Part shown: piece by piece, positions 6,479 through 16,900 of the stretch
Layout of the letters: each line of letters begins with the position of its first letter
Position numbering within the stretch: the stretch's first letter is position 1
Origin: Prevotella heparinolytica
Lineage (GTDB): Bacteria; Bacteroidota; Bacteroidia; Bacteroidales; Bacteroidaceae
Assembly: GCF_004342845.1 (NCBI RefSeq)
Contig: NZ_SLXB01000029.1
Coordinates: 1 to 38,560, forward strand
Length of the DNA stretch: 38,560 bases
Reading direction: 5' to 3'
The notes under the pieces: model-generated
Told to the model about the DNA's origin: nothing
What the model saw: the letters and a program-made list of their open reading frames with translations, nothing else
Databases searched by the model: none
Made by a program: the position numbers and the translations under genes

Positions 6479-8830
6479 ATGCAAATGAAATACATTGTTT
6501 TTGCTCTATGTAGCCTGCTTGTTGCAGCAAACACGCAGGCGCAACATAGGGTAAAAATCACTGTGCAGGAAAAAGGGACGCAACAGCCTTTAATCGGGGC
6601 AAGCATCAGTTTTTCTACTCACAAAGACATGGCGAAAGCCCTGCACTGCATAACGAATGTGGAGGGAAAGGCTGTTATAGAGGCCGAAAAAGGGAAAAAC
6701 ATATATTATAAGGTGAGCGCAATCGGCTATGTTCCGATAACGGACAGCTTCCCGCCGACAATAGATGAAGCAACAATTACGATGCAGGAAGACGTAATAC
6801 ACCTGAACGATGTTGTTGTAACAGGGTCGCGCACGGAACGCCCCATCAAGCTGGCACCCATCACCACACAAGTGCTGGGGGGCAAGGCACTTGTGGATGC
6901 CGGATACAGCGACCTGCAGCATGCCCTGCAACAGGAAACGCCGGGAATGAACATACAGAAAGTGGGCTTCGGCAATGAAATTTCGATGCAGGGGCTCGAC
7001 GCACGTCACGTCCTCTTTTTGCAAGACGGCGAGCGCATGACCGGCGACATGGCCGGCAATTTGGATTATGAGCGGTTCAACCTGCATGCCATCGATCGCG
7101 TGGAGATAGTAAAAGGCGCAAGCAGCACGCTTTATGGCAGCAGGGCTTCGGGAGCCGTGATTAATCTCATCTCGAAGAAAACCGTAAAACCGCTCGACAT
7201 ACAGGCGGGCGTGCGCTGGGCACAGATGAACGAACGTAACTATAAGAATCCCTCTCCGAAAGATTTCCTGTATATGTTCGAGAAAAACAGCGACCGCCCT
7301 AATCTTCAGGCATGGTTGTCGGCAGGTGTCAAACACAAGGCTTTTACTTCTCAGACGGATGTGTGGTATAGCGAAAGCGACGCTTTCTACATGTATCAGG
7401 CGGATAATGACATCAAGGTGTACACCAAGGAGGCCAACCCTTTTCTGCCACACGACATTACATTGAAGAGCGTGGCAACACGCTCGCCGATGGGCATCGA
7501 GGGAACAGAGCATATTTCCGCTGCACAGAAGTTCTATTATGAACCCGGCAAGAACCTATCCGTTCAGGCATACGGTTCGATGTTTTTCATGAACTCATAC
7601 GACCTGATACAGGACATGAACTTCTCGCAAAGCCGCGATTTCATGGCAGGCCTGAAAGTGAGGTATAACGTGAAAGACTGGTTCACCGTCAACATGAGCA
7701 TGCACAGCGACTTTTACGACCGCTTCAAGCGGCACGAAAGAATCGACACACGCAAGAAAGTATACAAAAGCCGTATCTTGCAACCCCGCCTGACACTGAC
7801 AAGCGATTATTTCAAAGGGCACAACATCATATTCGGCGTGGAGCATATCAGCGACGACCTGACAAGCGACCGCTTCGTAAACCGGAAGATGACCACTCGT
7901 TCGCTGCGCGAAACAGAGTATTTCCTGCAAGAGGAATGGACGCCCAACGACCGGTGGATGCTCTCGACAGGCGTACGAACCAACTTCTCCGAAGCTTTCG
8001 GTTTCATGTGGATGCCCAAAGTGGCGGTGAAGTATTCGCCCGACAACCATTGGGCCATACGCGCCAATTATTCGATGGGTTACCGTGCCCCCAGCATCAA
8101 AGAGTTGTTCTTCAATTGGGATCATCTGGGCATGTTTCAAATCAAAGGAAACGAAGAACTGAAACCGGAAAAAAACAACTACTTCTCTATAGGCGCGGAA
8201 TACAGCCGCGACAGGTTCTTCGTGAATGTCAACGCATACGGCAACTTCTTCAGAAAAAAAATAGAAGGTGTTTGGCACATCTACGATATGCAATACAACT
8301 TTGAATATACAAATCTGAGCAGCCAACGTATGTTGGGAGTGGAGGCCATCTTAAAATGGCACGTATGCGATTATTTGACACTCAACGGCACATACAGCTA
8401 CGTCAATGTGAGCAAACAGGACGGAATACAGGTGAACACCACATCGCCACACGCCGCAACAGGCAGCCTCGACTATACGCTCAATAAGAGGAACTATCGG
8501 CTGAAAACCATCTTCAGCGCTTCGCTGATGGGCGAAAAGAATTTCGACGTGCAAGACCGCGTATGGGTGGAAGAGCACAAAAAGAGCTACGACGCATATT
8601 TCCGTTGCACATTGCCGACGTATGTGCTCTGCAATCTCTCTGTTGTGCAGACTTTCCATAACAAGGTGAAACTGGCGGTGGGAGTGGACAATCTTTTCAA
8701 TTATGTTCCCCATACGCTGGGTTCGGGCATCACTATGTTCAACGTGCCTGCCACTGCCGGGGCGAAAGGATATGTGCAAGTAGAATTCCTTGTAGACGAT
8801 ATTGTGAAATTATTAAAACGAAAGAAATGA
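6479..8830 (+). CDS. HmuR-like TonB-dependent receptor
   Basis: A 783-residue outer-membrane receptor. In order: signal peptide (MQMKYIVFALCSLLVAANTQAQ); carboxypeptidase-like regulatory domain (residues about 23-110); TonB-box-like LNDVVVTGSRTE; plug domain (GLDARHVLFLQDGERMTGDM, EIVKGASSTLYGSRASGAVI); and a long beta-barrel. Two motifs of haem receptors are recognisable: a FRAP-box relative (YRAPS, about residue 534) and an NPDL-like NEELKPE (about residue 556). With the overlapping HmuY-type gene downstream, uptake of haem or another porphyrin is the best reading, driven by TonB and proton-motive force. The His ligands cannot be assigned from sequence alone. MKYIVF at the second ATG (6485) is an alternative start. 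The stop overlaps the next start (ATGA), implying translational coupling. Confidence 0.9.
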   Translation: MQMKYIVFALCSLLVAANTQAQHRVKITVQEKGTQQPLIGASISFSTHKDMAKALHCITNVEGKAVIEAEKGKNIYYKVSAIGYVPITDSFPPTIDEATITMQEDVIHLNDVVVTGSRTERPIKLAPITTQVLGGKALVDAGYSDLQHALQQETPGMNIQKVGFGNEISMQGLDARHVLFLQDGERMTGDMAGNLDYERFNLHAIDRVEIVKGASSTLYGSRASGAVINLISKKTVKPLDIQAGVRWAQMNERNYKNPSPKDFLYMFEKNSDRPNLQAWLSAGVKHKAFTSQTDVWYSESDAFYMYQADNDIKVYTKEANPFLPHDITLKSVATRSPMGIEGTEHISAAQKFYYEPGKNLSVQAYGSMFFMNSYDLIQDMNFSQSRDFMAGLKVRYNVKDWFTVNMSMHSDFYDRFKRHERIDTRKKVYKSRILQPRLTLTSDYFKGHNIIFGVEHISDDLTSDRFVNRKMTTRSLRETEYFLQEEWTPNDRWMLSTGVRTNFSEAFGFMWMPKVAVKYSPDNHWAIRANYSMGYRAPSIKELFFNWDHLGMFQIKGNEELKPEKNNYFSIGAEYSRDRFFVNVNAYGNFFRKKIEGVWHIYDMQYNFEYTNLSSQRMLGVEAILKWHVCDYLTLNGTYSYVNVSKQDGIQVNTTSPHAATGSLDYTLNKRNYRLKTIFSASLMGEKNFDVQDRVWVEEHKKSYDAYFRCTLPTYVLCNLSVVQTFHNKVKLAVGVDNLFNYVPHTLGSGITMFNVPATAGAKGYVQVEFLVDDIVKLLKRKK

Positions 8831-9525
8831 AACATTATTTCCTGACAATACTTTGGACTGCCCTCACGTTGGCTTCTTGCGTTGATTATGACGCAGAGCC
8901 TTTCACGGGAAAAGTGCTGCCTCGCAACACGGGATATACCACCGGCGTAACCAACGACTGGCTATATATCAACCTGCGAACCGGACAAATATTCAATCGA
9001 TACAAAGTGAACGCCGATATCACCGAGGGTGAGCAAAAAGACCGGACCGATTGGGACTTGGCTTTTTGCGGCTACCGCATGCGTACAAACAGCGGCACGT
9101 CGGGGAACGGACAGGGCGGTGCCGCCGATTTAGGAAGCGGGGCGTACGAAAAGTGGCAAACCGTATCGCAATTGCCTTCCGATATCCAATGGGCTGTAGA
9201 CGACCACTCCGTGTACATCACCATGTCGCGCAATGACTGGAACAAATATCTCATCGCTCATAAACTGGATTTCCAGCAAAACCCATGGTTTGACCCTAAC
9301 CGGGGACCAGCAACCACATTGACGGATGCGAACCCTGTATTGGCAAAGGCCATGACTTTTTCCGGTCCGCCACCCGTTTATACTCCCTCGTTTCATACAT
9401 ACGTGGTGCGCACGGCCGACGGGCAGAGGTATTTCAAAATACAAATCATCAGTTGGTATAAGGCCGATGTGGAAATTGGCGATACGGGCGGACAAATGAG
9501 TTATTATTGCGATGAATTGAAATAA
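8827..9525 (+). CDS. HmuY-like haem-binding lipoprotein
   Basis: A 232-residue lipoprotein of the HmuY family. Lipobox LASC (Cys18) is followed by a short linker and a beta-rich domain. Family hallmarks are DWLYINLRTGQI, DWDLAFCGYRMRTNSGTSG and the C-terminal YFKIQIISWYKAD. In Porphyromonas gingivalis HmuY binds haem at the surface and passes it to HmuR; Bacteroides homologues do the same job with different axial ligands. I cannot say which residues coordinate haem here; Met and His residues in the ITMSRNDW and FHTYVV parts are candidates. It overlaps the receptor stop by 4 nt and is followed by a hairpin, so it closes the run. The HmuSTUV genes of the P. gingivalis operon are absent from the window, so inner-membrane transport must be encoded elsewhere. 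Confidence 0.88.
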   Translation: MKHYFLTILWTALTLASCVDYDAEPFTGKVLPRNTGYTTGVTNDWLYINLRTGQIFNRYKVNADITEGEQKDRTDWDLAFCGYRMRTNSGTSGNGQGGAADLGSGAYEKWQTVSQLPSDIQWAVDDHSVYITMSRNDWNKYLIAHKLDFQQNPWFDPNRGPATTLTDANPVLAKAMTFSGPPPVYTPSFHTYVVRTADGQRYFKIQIISWYKADVEIGDTGGQMSYYCDELK

Positions 9526-9551
9526 TACCCGACGAACAGAATATAATATAA

Positions 9552-9632
9552 GAGAGGATGAGGCAAAACACATTGGACTTCCTGATATTATATCATAATG
9601 CAGGAGGCTTTGTTTTTTGCCACGTCTTCTCT
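9552..9632. terminator. Bidirectional terminator-like hairpin
   Basis: Between convergent hmuY-like and prfC genes. GGCAAAACA (9562-9570) pairs with TGTTTTTTGCC (9611-9621, two-base bulge), and inside it CTTCCTG (9578-9584) pairs with CAGGAGG (9601-9607, one G-T pair). Weaker pairing continues outward. Confidence 0.55.
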
Positions 9633-9666
9633 ATATGTACAATGTAACGTATCCTTTTAAAAGCAA

Positions 9667-11232
9667 TCAGAACTCGCTCGTGAAGTGGAATTTAATATGT
9701 TTGAAGTCCATTTGAGCCATCTGAAGCACATATCCGCTATCGGCCAAGAACACATCCCTGCCCTCACGGTCTTTAGCCATATACTGGTATTTACGTTTTT
9801 TGAATGCCTCCAGCTCTGCGGCATCATCGCTCTCAATCCAGCAGGCTTTGTAGAGGCTGAGGGGTTCCCAACGGCACTTGGCACTATATTCATTCTCCAA
9901 ACGATACTGGATAACCTCGAATTGGAGCTGTCCCACCGTGCCGATAATCTTACGACCGTTGAACTGGTTGACAAACAACTGCGCCACACCTTCGTCCATC
10001 AGTTGGTCGATGCCCTTGGCAAGCTGTTTCTGCTTCATCGGGTCGGCGTTCTCAATGTATTTGAACATCTCAGGAGAGAAACTGGGCAGGCCGCGGAAGT
10101 GCAGCATCTCGCCCTCGGTCAGCGTATCGCCAATCTTGAACGTGCCGTTGTCGGGCAGACCGATGATATCTCCCGCCCATGCCTCGTCGACGGTGGTCTT
10201 TCGCTGCGCCATGAACTGTGTGGGCGACGAGAAACGCATCGTCTTGCCATGACGCACGTGCAGATAGGGAGCATTGCGCGTGAACTTGCCGGAACATATC
10301 TTACAGAAAGCGATGCAGGAGCGATGATTAGGGTCGATGTTGGCGGTAATCTTGAAGATAAATCCGGTGAATTTGGGTTCCTCCGGCTCAACCTCACGCT
10401 CTTCGGCCATCACGGGACGAGGGCTGGGAGCAATCTCTACAAAGGTGTTCAGCAGTTCCTCCACACCGAAATTATTCAGTGCCGAGCCGAAGAACACCGG
10501 AGCCAACGTTCCCTTGAGGTACTCTTCCTTATCGAAATCGGGATAAACGCCGTCCAGCAACTCCAACTCGCCGCGCAACTTGCCGGCCAGTTGAGCGCCA
10601 ATCCGCGCATCCAACTCTTCGGTATCGATATCTACCTCTACCTTCTCGGCCACCACTTGTTTGGAGGGCTGGTAAAGATTCAGGTTCCGCTCGTAGATGT
10701 TATATACCCCCTTGAAACGGATACCGCTCTCGATGGGCCAAGTCAACGGGCGCACATGGATGGCAAGCTCTTCTTCCAACTCGTCCAGCAAGTCGAAAGG
10801 ATCTTTGGCTTCACGGTCCATCTTGTTGACAAAGATGATTACAGGCGTATTGCGCATGCGGCACACCTCCATCAACTTGCGGGTCTGTGTCTCCACACCT
10901 TTCGCACCATCCACTACAATGATCACGCTATCTACGGCAGTCAGTGTGCGGTAGGTATCTTCGGCAAAGTCCTGATGGCCGGGAGTGTCGAGAATATTCA
11001 CTTTATAGTCTTGATAGTCAAACTCCATCACCGAGGTGGTTACAGATATACCGCGTTGCTTCTCGATGTCCATCCAGTCGGACGTTGCCGTCTTCTTTAT
11101 CTTGTTACTCTTCACTGCGCCCGCCACCTGTATCTGTCCGCCGAAAAGCAGCAGTTTCTCTGTCAACGATGTTTTACCGGCATCCGGATGCGCAATAATG
11201 GCAAATGTTCTCCGACGATCTATTTCATTCAT
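9667..11232 (-). CDS. prfC: Peptide chain release factor 3
   Basis: A 521-residue translational GTPase that recycles RF1/RF2 from the ribosome after peptide release. The GTPase motifs are intact: P-loop [13 protein letters not shown] near the N-terminus, switch region [27 protein letters not shown], and [17 protein letters not shown]. Then come domain II ([15 protein letters not shown]) and the C-terminal RF3 part ([19 protein letters not shown]). Length is normal for the family. It lies 23 nt after rfbD on the same strand, last in the run lysE-DUF4924-rfbD-prfC, and ends against the convergent HmuY-like gene. A long plus-strand ORF lies over it but is only its antisense shadow. Confidence 0.97.
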   Translation of the reverse strand: MNEIDRRRTFAIIAHPDAGKTSLTEKLLLFGGQIQVAGAVKSNKIKKTATSDWMDIEKQRGISVTTSVMEFDYQDYKVNILDTPGHQDFAEDTYRTLTAVDSVIIVVDGAKGVETQTRKLMEVCRMRNTPVIIFVNKMDREAKDPFDLLDELEEELAIHVRPLTWPIESGIRFKGVYNIYERNLNLYQPSKQVVAEKVEVDIDTEELDARIGAQLAGKLRGELELLDGVYPDFDKEEYLKGTLAPVFFGSALNNFGVEELLNTFVEIAPSPRPVMAEEREVEPEEPKFTGFIFKITANIDPNHRSCIAFCKICSGKFTRNAPYLHVRHGKTMRFSSPTQFMAQRKTTVDEAWAGDIIGLPDNGTFKIGDTLTEGEMLHFRGLPSFSPEMFKYIENADPMKQKQLAKGIDQLMDEGVAQLFVNQFNGRKIIGTVGQLQFEVIQYRLENEYSAKCRWEPLSLYKACWIESDDAAELEAFKKRKYQYMAKDREGRDVFLADSGYVLQMAQMDFKHIKFHFTSEF

Positions 11233-11255
11233 ATTTCATTCAAAATTGGGATATC

Positions 11256-12116
11256 TCATCTTCCCACATTCAGCTTCTTGATGCAGGCACCAAGACTATC
11301 CATCCAATGCGGAATTTCAATATCAAACGTTTTCTTTATTTTTGTCTTATCTAGTACGGAATAATGCGGACGCGGAGCTTTAGCCGGGAATTCATCCGTA
11401 TGCAGAGGACTTACTTTGCAAGTCGTTATGCCGGCCAGCCGATGAATGGCCAACGTAAAATCATACCAAGAACAAACTCCCTCATTGCTGAAATGGTAAA
11501 CACCGGGCACAATCCCCCGATTGATTGCCGAGAAAATGGCGCAAGCCAAATCATAAGCATAAGTCGGCGTACCTATCTGGTCGAAGACAACACCCAGCGT
11601 GTCACGTTCCTGTCCCAACTTGAGCATGGTCTTCACAAAGTTGTTGCCATAGATGGAATACAGCCAAGCCGTACGGATAATTATTGCACGGCTGCAATTC
11701 GCCATGACCGCCTGCTCACCCGCCAACTTGGTAGCTCCATACACCGAATTGGGGCAAGGAGCCGCCTCCTCGGTATACGGGAGATGCCCCGTTCCGTCGA
11801 ACACATAATCCGTGGATATATGTATCAACGCTGTGCCACAAACCTCGGCGGCAGCGGCCAGATAGCCCGGAGCCACATGATTCAGTTTATCGCAAAACTC
11901 CTGATTGTCTTCCGCCTTGTCCACGGCCGTATATGCGGCGCAATTCACGATAACGTCGATCCGATTGCTTTTCACGAACTCATGCACAGCCTGTTCGTCG
12001 CAAATGTCCAGCTCCTGTACATCAGTGAAAAAATAGGTGTGACGGGCATGCTCTTCCGACAACACTTGCATCTCGTTGCCAAGTTGACCGTTGGCGCCGG
12101 TTACTAAAATATTCAT
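11256..12116 (-). CDS. rfbD: dTDP-4-dehydrorhamnose reductase
   Basis: A 286-residue short-chain dehydrogenase-type enzyme that catalyses the last, NAD(P)H-dependent step of dTDP-L-rhamnose synthesis. The N-terminal Rossmann motif is VTGANGQLGNEM. DIVFDG-like sequence is present (DYVFDGTGHLPYTEE), and the catalytic Tyr/Lys pair is in SVYGATKLAGEQA. The C-terminal GVYHFSNEGVCSWYDF is typical of RfbD. The other rhamnose genes (rfbA, B, C) are not in the window, so this copy sits apart from a polysaccharide cluster. It is flanked at short spacing by DUF4924 (49 nt) and prfC (23 nt) in the same direction. Confidence 0.95.
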   Translation of the reverse strand: MNILVTGANGQLGNEMQVLSEEHARHTYFFTDVQELDICDEQAVHEFVKSNRIDVIVNCAAYTAVDKAEDNQEFCDKLNHVAPGYLAAAAEVCGTALIHISTDYVFDGTGHLPYTEEAAPCPNSVYGATKLAGEQAVMANCSRAIIIRTAWLYSIYGNNFVKTMLKLGQERDTLGVVFDQIGTPTYAYDLACAIFSAINRGIVPGVYHFSNEGVCSWYDFTLAIHRLAGITTCKVSPLHTDEFPAKAPRPHYSVLDKTKIKKTFDIEIPHWMDSLGACIKKLNVGR

Positions 12117-12165
12117 TTAAACAAGTTACACTTTAAATATGGATGTTACGATGAACAATTCTTTT

Positions 12166-12720
12166 TTAATCAAGTTCCAGCTCCCCCCGCTTCTCCTTGT
12201 CATAATAATTGGCAAGCAGAGAGATAAAGCTGCTGACAGCCTTCATGGCCTTGGACGTGCCCTCACTGATTTCTTTCTTCTGCAAACGCAGCAACAGCAC
12301 GCCATAAAGCGCCTCGAAACATGTCTCTATTTCCGACTCTTCCTGCCGACCGTTCCTTCGGCACAACTCCACGATGAACGGCAATGCCTTGAAGTAAGCC
12401 GCATTATAGAACGGATATTTGGTGGAGGCCAGCAATGCTCCATGCAGCTCCGTCAGGTTTTGAACCACATTCCGGTTGATTTGCAGATGTCCTTTCTCCG
12501 TGACGCCTTCGGCACGCATCATATCAGCGAGGTTTCCATACCACTCTTCCAATGCGGCACGCTCCTCCTCCGGATAACGCATAACGATATTATCGCGCAA
12601 GCGGTCTGTATCGCATCCATTGGCACGGAGCAGGTCTTCCACCTGCCACATATATATAAGGTATTCGGCTATGTTTTTTTCTTTCAGTTGCTGTGCAATC
12701 TTCATTTCGGAAACCATCAA
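12166..12720 (-). CDS. DUF4924 family protein
   Basis: A 184-residue cytoplasmic protein, apparently all helical, without signal peptide or membrane segments. The N-terminal MKIAQQLKEKNIAEYLIYMWQ and the pattern of long amphipathic helices fit DUF4924, a Bacteroidetes family of unknown function. The listed start (MMVSEMKIAQ) has a downstream ATG at MKIAQQ (12705) that may be the true start, giving 179 residues. It is 16 nt after the lysE-type gene and 49 nt before rfbD, so it is probably co-transcribed with both. No catalytic motif is seen and no function can be assigned. Confidence 0.75.
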   Translation of the reverse strand: MMVSEMKIAQQLKEKNIAEYLIYMWQVEDLLRANGCDTDRLRDNIVMRYPEEERAALEEWYGNLADMMRAEGVTEKGHLQINRNVVQNLTELHGALLASTKYPFYNAAYFKALPFIVELCRRNGRQEESEIETCFEALYGVLLLRLQKKEISEGTSKAMKAVSSFISLLANYYDKEKRGELELD

Positions 12721-12736
12721 TTATACACGATATTCG

Positions 12737-13390
12737 CTAATACAACGATTCGCCCATCAGCGTAAACACCAGTCCAAGAACGGACACCACCATGACAATG
12801 CCTCCGATGATCCGGTTCAATATCCAGATGCCGCGCAGATTGAATTGTGCACGGACTTTATTGACAAAGAAAGTAATGCCAAACCACCAAGCCAAAGCAC
12901 CCAATGCGATGGCCAAGTATCCGGTGACAGCCTCGAAAACCAATACCCCTTCGCTTACAAAAGCAAACCGGGCAAACAGACCGACAAACAAGAAAATAAT
13001 CAGAGGATTGGAAAGCGTGACGGCAAACGCCGTTATGAAGTTATGGAAATAAGAACCTTTGTTCGTGGAGACCGGACGAATAGACTGCACCGGATTACTA
13101 CGGAACGTATAAATACCGAAAACCAGCAACAGGATGCTCCCGAAAAGTTGCAGATAGAAAATATTCTTGTTGACGTAATCAAAGACGAAACTCATCCCGT
13201 AGCCCGTCAGCAAAGCATAGGCAATATCGCTCAACGAAGCTCCCATCCCGGTTACAAAACCATACCACCGCCCTTTATTCAAAGTGCGCTGAATGCACAA
13301 CACACCTACAGGACCCAACGGTGCGGACACAATTATACCTATTATGAATCCTTTCCACAATATATCAAATATGGTCTCTATCTGAATCAT
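12737..13390 (-). CDS. LysE family amino-acid exporter
   Basis: A 217-residue inner-membrane protein of the LysE/RhtB exporter superfamily. The N-terminal helix has the family pattern GFIIGIIVSAPLGPVGVLCI, followed by RGRWYGF-like NKGRWYGFVTGMGASLSD. Five to six hydrophobic helices are visible, with a conserved central AFAVTLSNPLIIFLFVGLF. Members export amino acids or related small molecules; the substrate cannot be predicted. It is the first gene of the minus-strand run with DUF4924, rfbD and prfC. An imperfect -7-like element (GATATTTG, complement of 13396-13403) lies immediately before the start and would give almost no leader, so the promoter is uncertain. Confidence 0.9.
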   Translation of the reverse strand: MIQIETIFDILWKGFIIGIIVSAPLGPVGVLCIQRTLNKGRWYGFVTGMGASLSDIAYALLTGYGMSFVFDYVNKNIFYLQLFGSILLLVFGIYTFRSNPVQSIRPVSTNKGSYFHNFITAFAVTLSNPLIIFLFVGLFARFAFVSEGVLVFEAVTGYLAIALGALAWWFGITFFVNKVRAQFNLRGIWILNRIIGGIVMVVSVLGLVFTLMGESLY

Positions 13391-13614
13391 GGGTGCAAAT
13401 ATCGGACTTTTTTACGAAAAGAACCAATAGTGTTAACGTTTTTTCCACAGTATTCTCACATCAATGTCATTTCTTTGTTTCCGTCCTGAATAATGCCTGC
13501 TACCGCTTACTTAAAATCTGTTTTGAAAGAAAAACCTGCAAAAACTATTGCATCCCATATCAATCCATGAAATATTACCAGAATTCGGTATAGGCGCTTA
13601 CTTTTGCTAAGTTT

Positions 13615-13746
13615 GACAGCTGCAAACCTTTGTCGTGACAGAGGCAAGTGTCCAAGCCGACAGACACAAGTCCTTGACACGTCAGACACAAGTGTTTGAG
13701 CCGTCAGAGACAAGTGCCTGACAAGGCGGAAACAAGCCACTGATAT
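13615..13746. repeat. 22-bp-period array 2
   Basis: Six tandem 22-nt units start at 13615, 13637, 13659, 13681, 13703 and 13725. The clearest core, in units 3 and 4, is CAGACACAAGT, inside which ACAC-AA-GTGT forms a dyad in unit 4. The outer units are more degenerate. Rotated, the unit at 13681 matches the reverse complement of the units in array 3 at 19 of 22 positions. Confidence 0.8.
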
Positions 13747-13856
13747 CCAACGTGATATACTTCAAAAACAAGCCTTCAGGTGAAACCATCGACCTGCTTC
13801 TTATCCCGAACCCGGATAAACATTACACGCAAGCCCTGTTTTTTTATTATCAATCT

Positions 13857-13888
13857 TTTTACCTCCACGGCGATTTTCCTTATCTTTG
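13857..13888 (+). promoter_or_regulatory. purL promoter
   Basis: TATCTTTG (13881-13888) fits TAnnTTTG exactly. TTTT at 13857-13860, one base off TTTG, is 20 nt upstream. The predicted leader to the purL ATG is about 70 nt. Confidence 0.65.
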
Positions 13889-13965
13889 CCACACAAAACG
13901 AAGAGGATGCTTGAAAAAGTGACTCCGGCGATAAGACCGTAATTCATAAAATCGTAAATACAACC

Positions 13966-16900
13966 ATGATTCTTTTTTTCAGAACCCCGTCCAAGAGCGT
14001 GATTGCCGCAGAGTGCGACCGCAACCTCAATCAGGCAGACAGCGACAAACTCTGCTGGCTTTTTGGAGAAGCCGCCCCCGAAAGTGAAGACAACCTGAAA
14101 GGACATTTCGTAGGCCCGCGTCGCGAAATGATTACCCCTTGGAGCACAAATGCCGTAGAAATCACTCAGAACATGGGCTTGAACGGCATAACCCGCATCG
14201 AGGAATACTTTCCCGTGAAAGACGAGAACGCAGACCACGACCCTATGCTGCAACGCATGTACAAAGGTCTCGACCAGAACATATTTACCACAAACCGCCG
14301 GCCGGAACCCATCGTACACATCGAAGACCTGGAAGCATACAACGAAAAAGAAGGCCTGGCCCTCTCCAAAGAAGAAATGGACTACCTTAAGAAGGTGGAA
14401 AAAGACCTCGGCCGCAGGCTGACCGATTCCGAAGTATTCGGCTTCGCGCAAATCAACTCGGAACACTGCCGACACAAAATCTTCGGCGGAACATTCATCA
14501 TCGACGGCGTGGAACAAGAGTCGTCGCTCTTCCAAATGATAAAAAAGACCACACAAGAAAATCCCAATAAAATTATTTCCGCCTACAAAGACAACGTAGC
14601 CTTTGCCGAAGGACCGGTCATCGAGCAGTTTGCTCCGGCCGACCACTCCAAGCCCGATTATTTTCGGATGAAAGACATCAAGAGCGTCATCTCGCTGAAA
14701 GCGGAAACACACAACTTCCCCACTACCGTGGAACCGTTCAACGGCGCTTCTACCGGCACAGGCGGCGAAATCCGCGACCGTATGGGCGGCGGAAAAGGCT
14801 CATGGCCGATTGCAGGGACCGCCGTCTACATGACATCCTATCCCCGCACGGACGAAGGACGCACTTGGGAAGAAATCTTGCCGGTGCGCAAATGGCTGTA
14901 TCAAACCCCGGAACAAATCCTGATCAAAGCATCCAACGGTGCCAGCGATTTTGGAAACAAGTTCGGTCAGCCTCTGATTTGCGGTTCCGTGCTCACTTTC
15001 GAGCATAAAGAGAATGACGAGACATACGGATACGACAAGGTCATCATGCTGGCCGGCGGCGTGGGATACGGCACTCAACGCGACTGCCTGAAAGGCAAAC
15101 CCGAAGCCGGAAACAAAGTGGTGGTCATCGGAGGAGATAATTATCGCATCGGTTTGGGAGGCGGTTCCGTTTCTTCCGTAGATACCGGACGATACAGCAG
15201 CGGCATCGAACTGAATGCCGTGCAACGCGCCAACGCCGAGATGCAGAAACGTGCCTACAACGTGGTACGCGCGCTCTGTGAGGAAGATACCAATCCGGTT
15301 GTTTCCATCCACGACCACGGCTCGGCCGGACACGTCAACTGTTTGTCAGAACTCGTGGAAGAGTGCGGCGGCCTGATTGATATGAGCAAGCTGCCCATCG
15401 GCGACAAGACATTGTCGGCAAAGGAGATTATAGCCAACGAGAGTCAGGAGCGTATGGGACTGCTGATTCAGGAAGAAGCCATCGAACACGTGCGCAAGAT
15501 TGCCGAACGCGAACGCGCTCCGATGTACGTAGTGGGCGAAACCACCGGCGACCATCGCTTTGCTTTCCAACAGGCGGATGGCATACGTCCGTTCGACCTT
15601 GCCGTAGAACAGATGTTCGGCTCGTCTCCAAAGACCTATATGGTGGATAAGACCGTGGAACGTCACTACGAGATGCCGAAATACCAACTTTCGCAACTGC
15701 ACGAATATCTTACCAACGTGCTCCAACTGGAAGCCGTGGCTTGCAAAGATTGGCTGACAAACAAGGCAGACCGTTCCGTAACGGGCAGAGTGGCCCGCCA
15801 GCAATGCCAAGGCGAATTGCAGTTGCCGTTGAGCGACTGCGGTGTGGTGGCTTTGGACTACCGTGGCGAAAAAGGCATTGCCACCTCTTTGGGTCATGCC
15901 CCCCAAGCCGCGCTTGCCGACCCGGCTGCCGGCTCCATACTCTCCGTCAGCGAAGCGCTGACCAACTTGGTCTGGGCACCGCTTGCCGAAGGGCTGGACA
16001 GCGTATCGCTCTCCGCCAACTGGATGTGGCCTTGCCGTTCGCAGGAAGGCGAAGACGCCCGCCTCTACAAGGCTGTAAAAGCGTTGAGCGACTTCTGCTG
16101 CGCCTTACAAATCAATGTGCCTACCGGCAAAGACTCCCTCTCCATGACACAGAAATATCCCGACGGCAGCAAGGTCATTGCTCCGGGCACGGTGATCGTT
16201 TCTGCCGGCGGTGAAGTCTCCGACATAAAGAAAGTTGTTTCGCCGGTGTTGGTCAACAACGAAAAGAGCACTCTCTATCACATCGACTTCAGCTTCGATA
16301 ACCTGAAGCTGGGTGGTTCCGCTTTCGCACAATCACTGGGCAAAGTGGGCGACGACGTTCCTTGCGTGCAGGATGCCGAGTATTTCCGTGATGCTTTCCT
16401 TGCCGTGCAGGAACTGGTGAACAAGGGATTGATTCTTGCCGGACACGACATTTCGGCCGGCGGCCTCATCACCACACTGCTGGAGATGTGTTTTGCCAAC
16501 GTTGAAGGCGGCATGGAAATCAATCTGGACAAAATCAAGGAACAAGACCTCATCAAAATCCTGTTTGCAGAAAATCCGGGTATCGTGATTCAGGTAAGCG
16601 ACAAGCATAGGGACGAAGTGAAACGTATCATGGAAGATGCAGGAGTAGGCTACGTCGCACTCGGCAAGCCGACAGACGAACGCCACATCCTTGTATCGAA
16701 AAATGGCGCCACCTACCAGTTCGGCATCGACTACATGCGCGATGTGTGGTACTCCACATCTTACCTGCTCGACCGCAAGCAATCCATGAACGGCTGCGCC
16801 AAGAAACGTTTCGAGAATTACAAGATGCAACCGTTGGAATTTGCGTTCAAGCCCGATTTCACAGGCAAGTTCTCCCAATTTGGCATCGACCCGAACCGCC

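Larger units (their letters stand above)
13391..13965. other. 575-nt divergent intergenic region
   Basis: Between the lysE-type gene (minus) and purL (plus). It holds the second 22-bp array (13615-13746) and a purL promoter (13881-13888). TACTTTTG at 13599-13606 matches TAnnTTTG and would start transcription almost at the first repeat unit. A small TTATCC/GGATAA hairpin is at 13801-13819. The short ORFs here have no credible protein features. Confidence 0.6.

Noticed and set aside
9685..11364. 559-codon plus-strand ORF
   Set aside because: It is antisense to prfC, whose GTPase motifs are complete; the protein has no family features and low-complexity composition typical of a reverse-frame shadow.
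13393..13740. Two small ORFs (66 and 77 codons) in the lysE-purL gap
   Set aside because: They cover repeat DNA in part, have no signal, membrane or family pattern, and no promoter-supported start.
13615..13746. CRISPR array
   Set aside because: Units follow each other without spacers, are only 22 nt and imperfect, and no cas gene is present.
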